A stretch of 64,000 nt of DNA. Source: Ryuthela nishihirai (taxonomy: Eukaryota; Arthropoda; Arachnida; Araneae; Heptathelidae). The stretch's first letter is position 1, and the number at the start of each line of letters is the position of its first letter. Below, one piece after another: positions 46,801 through 58,800 of this stretch. The DNA is taken from assembly GCA_038380435.1 (NCBI GenBank), contig JAWZYU010000034.1, positions 39,618,901 through 39,682,900 on the forward strand, written 5' to 3'. The position numbers and the translations under genes were made by a program. The notes under the pieces were generated by a model that saw only the letters and a program-made list of their open reading frames with translations, did no database searches and was not told where the DNA came from.

Positions 46801-49800
46801 GCTTGGAAAGGACGGATGGGACGTTAAGCCGTGGCCCCGTGTGCGGGAGAGCCATACCCTGTGCACGTTAAAGAACACGCTGGATGGCCTTGACGGGAGG
46901 CTACCATCTGTCTCCCAACAGCTGTTCCAGTGGGTCCCCTCCCCAAACCTTCTCTGAGCCTTCGGGGTCCATGTGACCTGGCCATTTAGCCCATGGTGTG
47001 CAAAAAAGTGCCGCTCAGAGGTAAAACAACCCAAACAACCCGAACTTCCATTGATTTTTTTATATCACCGTTGCATTTTAAAAATTTTTCCTTGTAATAT
47101 TTGTTTTTGGCCTCCTTAATTTTATATCTTAAGTTATTCCTATGTTCTAAAAATTTCTTCTCATGGTTCTCGTTTATATGGATATTTTTTAAAATTTTTA
47201 TATAGCTTATCTCTATGCTTAATCATATCACAGATTTCATTTGTGATCCAAGATTTTTTCAGTTTCTGAATGTTTCTTTTTCCATAGTAAAATGAATCCT
47301 TAATTACTTTACACAAAATTTTTGAAAATTTTTTGTACGCATTATTAACGTTAATTTCCTGTGTTATCTCCTCCCATTTATAAACTTTTAATTTATCATT
47401 TATTAGTTCATAACTAATTCTGAGCATGTAATCTTTAATATTATCATTTCTTTTGTCAACAGTTTTATTTTCCTTATGTCTAATTTTAACTACTATGGGG
47501 TAATGATCCGTAATCGGCATTTTATATGCTGCAGGTGTACATTAATTCTATTGTTAATTTTAACCAGTACATGGTCCAAACAAGACTGGGTATTATGGAC
47601 CTCCCTGGTAGTAATATTTATCATTGACTCATATCCATACAAAGCAGTCAGATTTAGATATTCATTTACAAGGTCAGAAGTATTCGCTAACAAATCTATA
47701 TTTATATCACCAGTTATAATAATATTTCTTGTGTTTAACCCCTGCAATAATATGCTCTAATTCATTCATAAAATCAAATGGTGAATAACTGTGGGAATGG
47801 TAGATTGCAATTACTGATATTTCACATAATGAAAGCTCTATATGGAGTAACTCTGCTGTTTGTATTTGGCTATGGTCTATTATTTTGACGTTAATATGAG
47901 ATTTAACATATATCAGTACACCAACAACTTTATTATATTGTCTACAATTACAATATGTTGTATAGCCTTTAATCTGATAAAGATCAACCTCATCTTCCTT
48001 AATCCAGATTTCTGTCAATATCATGCAATCAAATTTATAGTCTATAGAGTTTATAAACAATTCGAAAAGTTCAAAATTGGATCTTAAACTTCTACTATTT
48101 ATATTTAAAATATTTAGACTATTGTAATCAACTATTGTTCCCTAAAACGCAGTTAAATCAGATTCTTCAGTGATTGCCAGCCTATTAGCAACAATAACAT
48201 TTTCTGCCATTAATGGTCACAGAATTTATCAAAGTCTACTTCAAAGTGAGCCAAATTATGTGTTTGAAAGTTTATCCAGGTCTACCTCATTATTTATGCG
48301 TAAAATTTTAGATATATCAGATTCCCTGAAGAAGATTTTCCCATCCTTCACCCGTGCATACTTGTACTTCAATTTTTGTTTGCACTGCTTAGTTTTATAA
48401 AGAAGTTCTTTATTTCTAGGTGTTAGATGCTCATTTCAGCGACTAAAAAAAAGTTTCTGTCAAATCTGGGCGGGAGTGGCTCAGTCGGTAGCGCGCCAGG
48501 CTCGTAATCTGTAGTTCCTAGGTTCAAGTCCCAGCTGAGTCAGCGTTGAGATTTATCTCCGCAAAACTCCCTGGCCTGCCCATGGTCAGTAAGGGACACT
48601 GCGGGGCTTGGAAAGGTCACCGTCCGTCGGATGGGACGTTAAGCCGTGGTCCCGTGAAAACGCTGGAACACGCTGGATTACTTAAAGAACACGCTGGATG
48701 GCCTTGACGGGAGGCTACCATCTGTCTCCCAACAGCTGTTCCAGTGAGTCCCCTCCCACAACTTTCTCCGAGCCTTCGCGTCCTTGTGACCTGGTCATTT
48801 AGCCCATGGTGTGCAAAAAAGTGCCGCTCAGAGGTAAAACAACCCGACAACTTTGTCAAATCTATCTAAATCAAGCTTTTCGACAATATGCTTTAGGTGT
48901 TTAAACATTTATTTCGGACTTGTATTTTTACAACCTAAACTCGTTGTGCCAATGTCATTCAGAATTTGAGGAAATGTAATAATCATTATTTAAACCGATA
49001 AAAATAAACTTATATATTTTAGAATGAATAGAAAAGTTATTAACTCTATTATTAATAATTTCTCTTGCTTTAACTTGTTCGAATTAATTTTACAGATCAG
49101 ATATCTTATCTGGCATTGTTGCTAATACATATTCCTGCTTGCACGCAGGGGCGGATTTATATCTAAAGCGCCCCCTTAGGTACACGAAGTGGTAGTTTGC
49201 TCTTTTATTAGGTATTTATTATTATACTATTAGGTATATATTATTTAATTGGTATTCTTTTACTTATACAACGGAAAAAAAGAGGACTTAATGTAATCGA
49301 AACGGATGTTCAAATTTCAATGATAAGTACAGTAATACGGTTTTGTTATGAATGATATAAAAATTAATTAATAATTTAATATTATACATAGCGTATAATT
49401 TATATTATTAAATATACAATGATATTTAAAAATCAGATTATTCATTTTTATGCTTAAACATTTTACTCCCTCTTTTTTGCTCTGGGAATTATTACAATAA
49501 ATTATGAAAAATATTGGGACATTTCTATGTTGTGTGAATGGGAAACTATATTCAAGATTCGTAATTTTGAAATTTCTTTTCTAGCTAGCTCTTTGTATCA
49601 AGAATATTTGCAACTAATATTATTATGCTGTTTCTAAAATAAATAAATTGCAACACTTAAATGTTGGCGTCCTTATTATGTTGACGTCACTAGGTAAGTA
49701 CCTAACGTGCCTTATGGGAAATCCTGAACTGCTTCCATGACTCTTGGAGGTAAATACTGGTACAGTCGCTCAAAAAAATATAAAAACACTATGGTTGATT

Positions 49801-52800
49801 GCAGAATTCAGAAAAAATATGTGGCAACGATTTTTTTAGAAATTAGTGATCTGGCAACCTTCGTGTTACCTAACACGACGGCACGACTTTTTACGTAATA
49901 CGAAGGTCGCCAGGTCACTAATTTCTAAAAAATTCGTTGCCAGATATTTTTTCTGAATTCTGTAATCAACCATAGTGTTCCGATATTTTTTGAACGACTC
50001 TACTAATTAGAAGAATAACATTATCGCCTCTGGCGAAAAGAGTGTGCTCGTTTTTAAAGAGTACGAAGTTTTTTGTATTCTGCTTTTAATGCATTCTAAC
50101 AGTGTAAATTCGAATTAATAGATGATTGGAAAAATACTTATATAAATATCTGTACAACACACAAAGGAATTTTTCTTAATCTCCTAAATCTAAAGAGTTG
50201 CATTTTCCCATATTCTCTAATGGTTAGGTTGTTTTAGGTTGTTTTACCTCTGAGCGGCACTTTTTTGCACACCATGGGCTAAATGGCCAGGTCACATGGA
50301 CCCCGAAGGCTCAGAGAAGGTTGGGGGAGGGGACCCACTGGAACAGCTGTTGGGAGACAGATGGTAGCCTCCCGTCAAGGCCATCCAGCGTGTTCTTTAA
50401 CGTGCACAGGGTATGGCTCTCCCGCACACGGGGCCACGGCTTAACGTCCCATCCGACGGACGGCGGCCTTTCCAAGCCCATCGGTGTCCCCTACTGACCG
50501 TGGGCAGGGCGGGGAATTTTGCGGAGATAAATCTCAACGCTGACCCAGCTGGGACTCGAACCTGGGAACTACAGATTACGAGCCTGGCGCGCTACCGACT
50601 GAGCCACCCCCGCCCATTCTCTAATGGTATGGGGGCAAATTATTGCTGGTAATGTAAATATCTTTACTATTATTATACTATACAACAAAAATTACAAATT
50701 TTACCATAAATAGATCATTGGCAATAGTCGTTTAATTTGCAATTTATTTTTCCACAGTTAGAGGGCGTTATTAACGTTATTGGAAGAGTCGGAAATTGCT
50801 AATCGCAATACTTCTTCAATACCTATTCAACCGAAAAAAAATTTTAAATTAATTCTGAATTTCATCAATACCATCCAACCTAAAGAGAACTTTGTAATTA
50901 TTTCTAAAAACAATAAAAGTTGAAGTCTACTATGGCAGATGACAAAGCGAAAGCTTTTACTTTTTGAATAGTAGAGAAACACAGGAAAATGATAGCTGCA
51001 ATAGTTCAGTTGGTTCAGTGATCAGAACACCTGGTCATGCTATTAGAATATCGCGGGTTCGTATCCCCAATCTCGGCTGAACTCAATCGTTTTTTCAGCT
51101 AATTATTAATGAAATTAAAGTAGCTTTTTTAAAAAAACGAGCTAAAAAGATATGCAATTCGATGGAACGCAAATACTGTTGAAAATCGAGATTTAAATAG
51201 ATTTCATCGAGATTTTTTCCCATGTTGCATTTTTTTTCATAAAAACTAAAGAAATTAGTGAACTCCAAATCCAAATCTCTGTTATCTATTTCTAACAAAG
51301 TGGGCAGTTAATGTACGTAAAATGCTATGTGCTTTCTGAGTTTTTAATTTTTTTCCTATTCTTTCTTATTTCCTACTGTGAATATTCCTTTTCCAACAGA
51401 TCTGGTGAACTACACTCAACCCATCTATGTCAGAAGGGACGATCCCATGTCCAGACTCCACACAATCGACGAGATCAGAAGGCGATGTCGATCTGGTGAT
51501 GACTGGGAGCAGGTGCTCATCTTCCCTGAGGGAACGTGTGGCAATCGGAAGGGATTGCTCTCATTCAAACTGGGTATGCAATTCTCATGTTCAGTTTATG
51601 TATTAAAAATATTTAATTTTCCATTATTATTAGTTACTCAGTATCTCTATCATAATCTAGAACAGGAGTTCTCAACGTGGGGTACGTATACCTCTTGGGG
51701 GTAAGCGATAAAATATTTTGAGGTACGCCGTGAGAGCTCAAAGGTCTCTAGATCTAGTAACAAAGTCGCTAAGTTGGCATTATTATACTATAACTATAGT
51801 TTTATCTATCTGTATAAGGGGTACGCCAGTTACATACACATTTCCAGGGAGTAAGTGAAACATAAAAGGTTGAGAACCACTGTTCTACATCAGTAGTTCT
51901 CAACCTTTTATGCTTCACGTACCCCCGGGAAATGTGTATGTAACTGGCGTGTGAAAATGTGTATGTAACTATAGTTTTATTTATCTATATAAGGGGTACG
52001 CCAGTTACATACACATTTCCAGGGAGTAAGTGAAACATAAAAGGTTGAGAACCACTGTTCTACATCAGTGGTTCTCAACCTTTTATGCTTCACGTACCCC
52101 CTGGAAATGTGTATGTAACTGGCGTACCCCTTATATAGATAGATAAAACTATAGTTATAGTATAACAATGGGAATAAAATAAAACATATATCAGTGGTTC
52201 TCAACCTTTTATGCTTCACGTAACCCCTGGAAATGTTTATGTAACTGGCGTACCCCTTATATAGATAGATAAAACTATAGTTATAGTATAATAATGCCAA
52301 CTTAGCAACCTTGTTACTAGATCTAGCAACCTTTGAGTTCTCACGACGTACCCACAAAAAATTTGCCACATACACCACGTTGAGAACCCCTAATCAAGAA
52401 GTTGCAGTTATTTTGTCAATATGTCAAAGGCTCACCATATTGGAAGCTAATTTCATCATGATCTAATATTAACTTGAACTTGATAGCAGATGAAATAATT
52501 AACTGTTCTTGCTATTGGTATTTGTATCAAAATTATAGGAGGACCTGGGGGTTAAAGAAACTTCAAAATTCATTTCGTAACAGGCAATGCATATGAAACT
52601 CGGAACTTATTTTCAGTTCGAACACAAAAGAAAAACGAAATATACGACAGAGAAAAACTGCTTTCAAATAACGGTACTGGTTCAAATCAACGGAACTATT
52701 TCGCCTTCGAATATGACACGTACTTTTATATGAAAAATTAGTGTACCGAATGTTAAGATAATCAAAGCAACTGTTCGAAAGTTATTGCGAAATAAAGCAG

Positions 52801-55800
52801 GTAAACTCATATCGGCAGTAGCTTTTGTGGCCCTAGAAGGGGCGTGTCCATAAGAAACTGGCAGTAATCTTTGGGTTTCGGGCATCTCCATTTTATTCTT
52901 ACCTCCATGCTACTAACATCATGCGTGAAAATATGTCGTTACTTGAGCTGGTCCCTCGGATTTATATCTAACGATAATTAGGCTAACAAACGTCATTCAT
53001 TTGACAAAATGAAGCGTTTATAACAATATATTTTTGTTAAAATATTTTTAAGTAATCGATTTTTCATGCTATATTTATCATAACGCAAAAGAAAATACTA
53101 CTAGGCCACTCAAACAGCACCAAACGTTTTATACGATATTAAATTGCCAAAAAAATAACATTTCATTTGCATTATTACCTTGTGTAAGTCAGGTACCGCC
53201 ATCTACCGTTGACTATTGAAAGCATAATTAAAGACAAGATATGTCAAAAATTGCAATAAATTGCAATAACTGACAGATGTGTCAAAAATTGCAATAAATT
53301 GCAATAACTGACAGATGTGTCAAAAATTAAAAGAAAAGAGCAAGAAATAGAAATTAGTAAAGTGCAGTCTTGAAGTGGGAATAAAATATATATATATATA
53401 CACTTCCTATGTATACAGACAAATATATGTGAAATAACTGTTTTGAAAAAGAAAACAGCATTACTTTTTTAAAGTCTGATTAGGCTTGCGATATGAATTT
53501 TTAATTCCGTAGATTTTTGAAGAAACGCAGCATTTTAAATTTTTCTTGACTTTTGCATTTCATAATTCTTAACATTTAAAGTATTTCCATTAAATCTAAT
53601 AGTAAGAGGAAACAGATATTTGTCTCGGACAGTATTTACAACAGAAACATGTAACAAATCCATTTGTTCCTTGTACAGGTGCATTTTATCCTGGCGTTCC
53701 CATTCAACCTGTTTTCATCAGATATCCAAATCAACTGGTAAGATTTTGTTTTATTTAGTCATATATAATTTGCTTAAATCTCTAGTTGAGATTACGATTG
53801 CATTGTATTTACCCTCTATGTTACTTTTCCTCCTGTATAATAGTATAATTTGATAAGTCGCAAGACTTAATTTTTAAAACTGTAAGGGGTGAAAATGCAA
53901 AATTTAAGAGACCTAGTTCTTTTGATGATCTCTTTCACACTTTAATATTTCTTCCTCTAAGTAAGCAAACCTTTTTTTTTTACTAAGTGAATCTTTGCGC
54001 TTTAACTCTTTCCATCTGAAAGTTGATAATTTTTTTTAATACACCAAAACTGTGAGTACAGTTTATGTTTTTTTGGAGCAATTACATTCAAAATGATGTT
54101 TCTGAATAGCTTGATTATGTTGGAATTGTCAATATCTGGGCATAGAAACAATCAAAAAACATATCCTCTTTTTATTCAATGACGTAACAAACAATAATTA
54201 TGACGTTTTTTCCGCTTTGACGAACTAGGACCATACCAAGATCATACCTGGTCATGGAAGGCCTAAGTCAGTTTTAAACTGAGTTTTACAAATAATCATT
54301 TTAAGTTGTAATCTGATTCTTGTGATCTGTTATTGCAGCTTAATCCTTTCACGACTAAGGGAAACATTTTTCCCATTTTAAAATTGGTGATTGTCGTATT
54401 TAATTATAACCTTATCTGCATTTTTTATACAGAATGTCAAAATAGAACGTATGCCGAACGCAATTACGTAAACGGGAACGTTTAGAAAACCAAAACAGAA
54501 CTGTCAGGACGCATAATATATGTACTATGTGCAATGTCCATCTTTGCCTCACTACCAAAAGAAATTGCTTCGCAGAATATCATAATTAGCACATCATTTT
54601 GTATAGTAATTTTATTTCATAATTTTGTATTATTTTAGTTAACATTTTGTTCTAATAAACCAATAAATAAAAGACATTGCATAATAAGCCTAACTATAAT
54701 TTGTGTTACCTTTATAGTCCATTGGGAAAAATATTTCCCATAAAATTCCAAAAAAACTACACATTGTTATGTATTTTTCTTATGATTTTTATTTATTTTA
54801 CGTCTAAACAAACTAAAATAAACAGTTACATACTAATATTTACTCTTAGGTATACCTTATGGTCCTGAAAGGGTTAATCAAGTAAAGTTTCACACTTTTA
54901 GAATATAAATAGAAAGTCTTGCATTAGATGAAGTAAATGGCAGTAAAAGACTAGCAAGTACGCCAAATTTTCAGTAATTCTCTTCTGAATTCTTTTGTAG
55001 CTAGGGCGGACAGAAGTTTTCTTTTTTCAGTTGATCTTCTTTACTCTTTGTTCGATCTTTTTTACTGTTTTTTTTATAAGCAAAATCTTTTTTCTTTTAA
55101 CTACTAAAAGAATTTTTGTTTTTAAAACGTATGTTATTATTTCAGAAAAAGTAAAAGAATATAAAAATTAAAATACAACAAACAAATCTTAGTAATCAGA
55201 ATACCTGAAAGCTTGAATGGTATCCAAATCATCAAATTCAAAACACATTTATTTCTGATTGTTCAGAGTCGTTCTTGGTTCACTTGTGATTACTCATATT
55301 AAATGTGAATCTTCCGAAGAAGGTTTTGTTGTTGTTTTACCTCTGAGCGGCACTTTTTTTGCACACCATGGGCTAAATGGCCAGGTCACATGGACCCCGA
55401 AGGCTCAAAGAAGGTTGGGGGAGGGGACCCACTGGAACAGCTGTTGGGAGACAGATGGTAGCCTCCGTCAAGGCCATCCAGCGTGTTCTTTAACGTGCAC
55501 AGCGTATGGCTCTCCCGCACACGGGGCCACGGCTTAACGTCCCATCCGACGGACGGCGGCCTTTCCAAGACCATCGGTGTCCCCTACTGACCGTGGGCAG
55601 GGCGGGGAATTTTGCGGAGATAAATCTCAACGCTGACCAAGCTGGGACTCGAACCTGGGAACTACAGATTACGAGCCTGGCGCGCTACCGACTGAGCCCC
55701 CCTCCCGCCCCCTTAACAAGGTTACCTTAATTATGAGTTGTAAAAGACACTACTTTTAGCAAAATAAATTCTCTTTGAAAATGATGATCTTTGATATTTC

Positions 55801-58800
55801 CTGACAATGTTTTTCATTTTCAACAAGTATATAAAAAAAAATTTCTGGTTTTTGGCGTAAAAAAAGAGCATGTTCTCTTTTCTGCATTCTAAATGGTCAT
55901 AGACGGGATATTTAACATCATTATTTTTCTCTCAATTTGCAGAGTGTAAAAATGACTTGACAATGTGACATTATTCACCAGAGAACTTTTCGTTTCGTTC
56001 TGTGGAATGGCTGACGTAAGATCTAATCGCTTATTACATTATTTTAACATTTATTTTTTCATTTGAATACGTTGCCTTCCCTTTTCTGAAGTAATCGTAT
56101 GCAATTTCTTATCTTTATCGCTTGTCATCTGAAGTCATCTGAAATTTAATAAATTGAAATTTGCGAGTGTTTTTATTGCTACTCGTTTAATTCTGCCAAA
56201 CTTATTTAAAAAAAAATGACTTTTTTAACAATAAAAGCAAATTTTTCGGACTTGAAATTGTTTGAAAAATAATTTTTTTTTTTTTAACTAGGACACTATA
56301 ACGTGGACCTGGGATGGCCCTGGAGCGTAAGTAATGCTTTAAAAATTTTCTAAATAATATTAGATTTAATTTTAATTATTTTGTTATTTACTTTATAATT
56401 AATCGATAAATAGTAATTGAATAAGCAAACTCGACTTTTCAATTATGTTTCACAACTAAGTTAAAGAATAATAATTAACGAATACTATGGTTAGCACGCT
56501 TGGCTACTGATCTACGGGACCTGGGTTCGAGCCCCGGATAAGGCATGGATGTATGTGTCGTTTTTCTGCTGAGGTCCTGCCATCCTCTCAGATCCTTCTA
56601 CTATGGCATATAAACTGGCAGGCTCCTGTCAGACCTCTGTGGCAAGCAGCTGCTTTTTTTTTTATTTATTTTATAATATAAAAAATAAAACTGATGTACA
56701 CTATAAAAACACTCAAGTTTAATTCTAGTCAAGGTGGAATTTTACTTATTATTTACCCTTAAATACGTTTTTAGCATTGAAGATATTGACTATTACATAC
56801 ATTGTTAATATTTTTGTAATGCAGTGATATGTGAAATGTATCCAAAATATCTCCAAGCGCTGAAGAAAATCTGATTTTAATTTCGAAAAATTTCTAGAGA
56901 TGTCTTATTGTGCACTGGCTCTCGATATCTTCATCTAATATATAGAGGATGGTGCCCAAGTCTCTCCAGGGCGGGAGTGGCTCAGTCGGTAGCGCGCCAG
57001 ACTCATAATCTGTAGTTCCCATGTTTGAGTCCCAGCTGGGTCAGCATTGAGATTTATATCCGCAAAATTCCCCGCCGTACCCACGGTCAGTAGGGGATAC
57101 TGATAGGCTTCGAAAGACCACCGTCTGTCGGATGTGACGTTAAGCCGTGGCCCTGTGTGCGGGAGAGTCATACCCTGTGTACGTTAAAGAACACGCTGGA
57201 TGGCCTTGACGGGAGGCTACCATCTGTCTCCCAACAGCTGTTCCAGTGGATCCCCTCCCTCCAACCTTCTCTGAGCCTTCGGGGTCCATGTGACCTGGTC
57301 ATTTAGCCCATGGTGTGCAAAAAAGTGCCGCTCAGAGGTAAAACAACCCAACGTTAAAGAACACGCTGGATGGCCTTGACGGGAGGCTACCATCTGTCTC
57401 CCAACAGCTGTTCCAGTGGATCCCCTCCCTCCAACCTTCTCTGAGCCTTCGGGGTCCATGTGACCTGGCCATTTAGCCCATGGTGTGCAAAAAAGTGCCG
57501 CTCAGAGGTAAAACAACCCAACGTTAAAGAACACGCTGGATGGCCTTGACGGGAGGCTACCATCTGTCTCCCAACAGCTGTTCCAGTGGATCCCCTCCCT
57601 CCAACCTTCTCTGAGCCTTCGGGGTCCATGTGACCTGGTCATTTAGCCCATGGTGTGCAAAAAAGTGCCGCTCAGAGGTAAAACAACCCAACGTTAAAGA
57701 ACACGCTGGATGGCCTTGACGGGAGGCTACCATCTGTCTCCCAACAGCTGTTCCAGTGGATCCCCTCCCTCCAACCTTCTCTGAGCCTTCGGGGTCCATG
57801 TGACCTGGTCATTTAGCCCATGGTGTGCAAAAAAGTGCCGCTCAGAGGTAAAACAACCCAACGTTAAAGAACACGCTGGATGGCCTTGACGGGAGGCTAC
57901 CATCTGTCTCCCAACAGCTGTTCCAGTGGATCCCCTCCCTCCAACCTTCTCTGAGCCTTCGGGGTCCATGTGACCTGGCCATTTAGCCCATGGTGTGCAA
58001 AAAAAGTGCCACTCAGAGGTAAAACAACCCAACTCTCCAGGGCTGTACACCCACTCAGGATTAGATACTTTTACCTCTGATGGCACTTTTTTGCACACAA
58101 TGGACTAGTCAGGTCACAAGGACCCCGAAGGCTCAGAGAATGGGGGGGGGGCACTGGAACAGCTGTTGGGAGACACGTGGTAGCTTCCTGTCAAGGCCAT
58201 CCAGCATATTTTTTAATGCGCACAGGTTATGACTCTCCTAAACAGAGAACCACGGATTGATGTCCATCGGTGTACCCTACTGATCATGGGCAGGGCGGTG
58301 AGTTTTATGGAGATAAATCTCAACGCTGGCCCAGCTGGAACTCAAACCTGGGAACTACAGATTGTGATCCTGGTGCGCTACCGACTGAGCCACTCCCGTC
58401 CCCTATAACTCAGGACCACCAGATTCCACTCATGCAGAAGCAATGGATGTCTGTAGAAAAGTGAGTGTGTTCTTCCCGATGATCAAGAATGTAAGGCACC
58501 TGGCGGCGAATTACGGAACTTAGCAACGCTAACTTTGCAACTGGAAATAATGCAGATAGCGGCAAAATTGCATGGGCGAAGTTGTAGAGCAATGCCGATT
58601 ACTTACCAATACGTCATTGTGATCAGTGAAATCAGATTAATGACTGCTTGGGAGCTGCAGTGAAAGGTCATTCGCAATTGACTGTAGCTGAGGCTACAAC
58701 TACCCGATGTGGGCCAAACAGTGTCTTACATTCACCATCAAAGGCTATGGTGTGCCTGAACTGTACCGCATACGTTCCTTGGAACGTGCTTAACGATGGA

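Larger units (their letters stand above)
44826..49000 (-). mobile_element. Non-LTR retrotransposon (CR1/Jockey-like), nearly complete, reverse
   Basis: On the minus strand the order is an ORF1 remnant (about 48990-48142), ORF2 endonuclease (about 48128-47161), reverse transcriptase (about 46390-45440), a C-terminal tail to about 45025 and a 3'UTR ending in (TTGA)n at 44828-44843. SINE1 copies interrupt ORF1 (48468-48853) and ORF2 (46759-47040). Frameshifts and stops make it inactive. The simple-repeat tail rather than poly(A) and the RT motifs point to the CR1/Jockey group; the clade is not settled. Confidence 0.88.
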
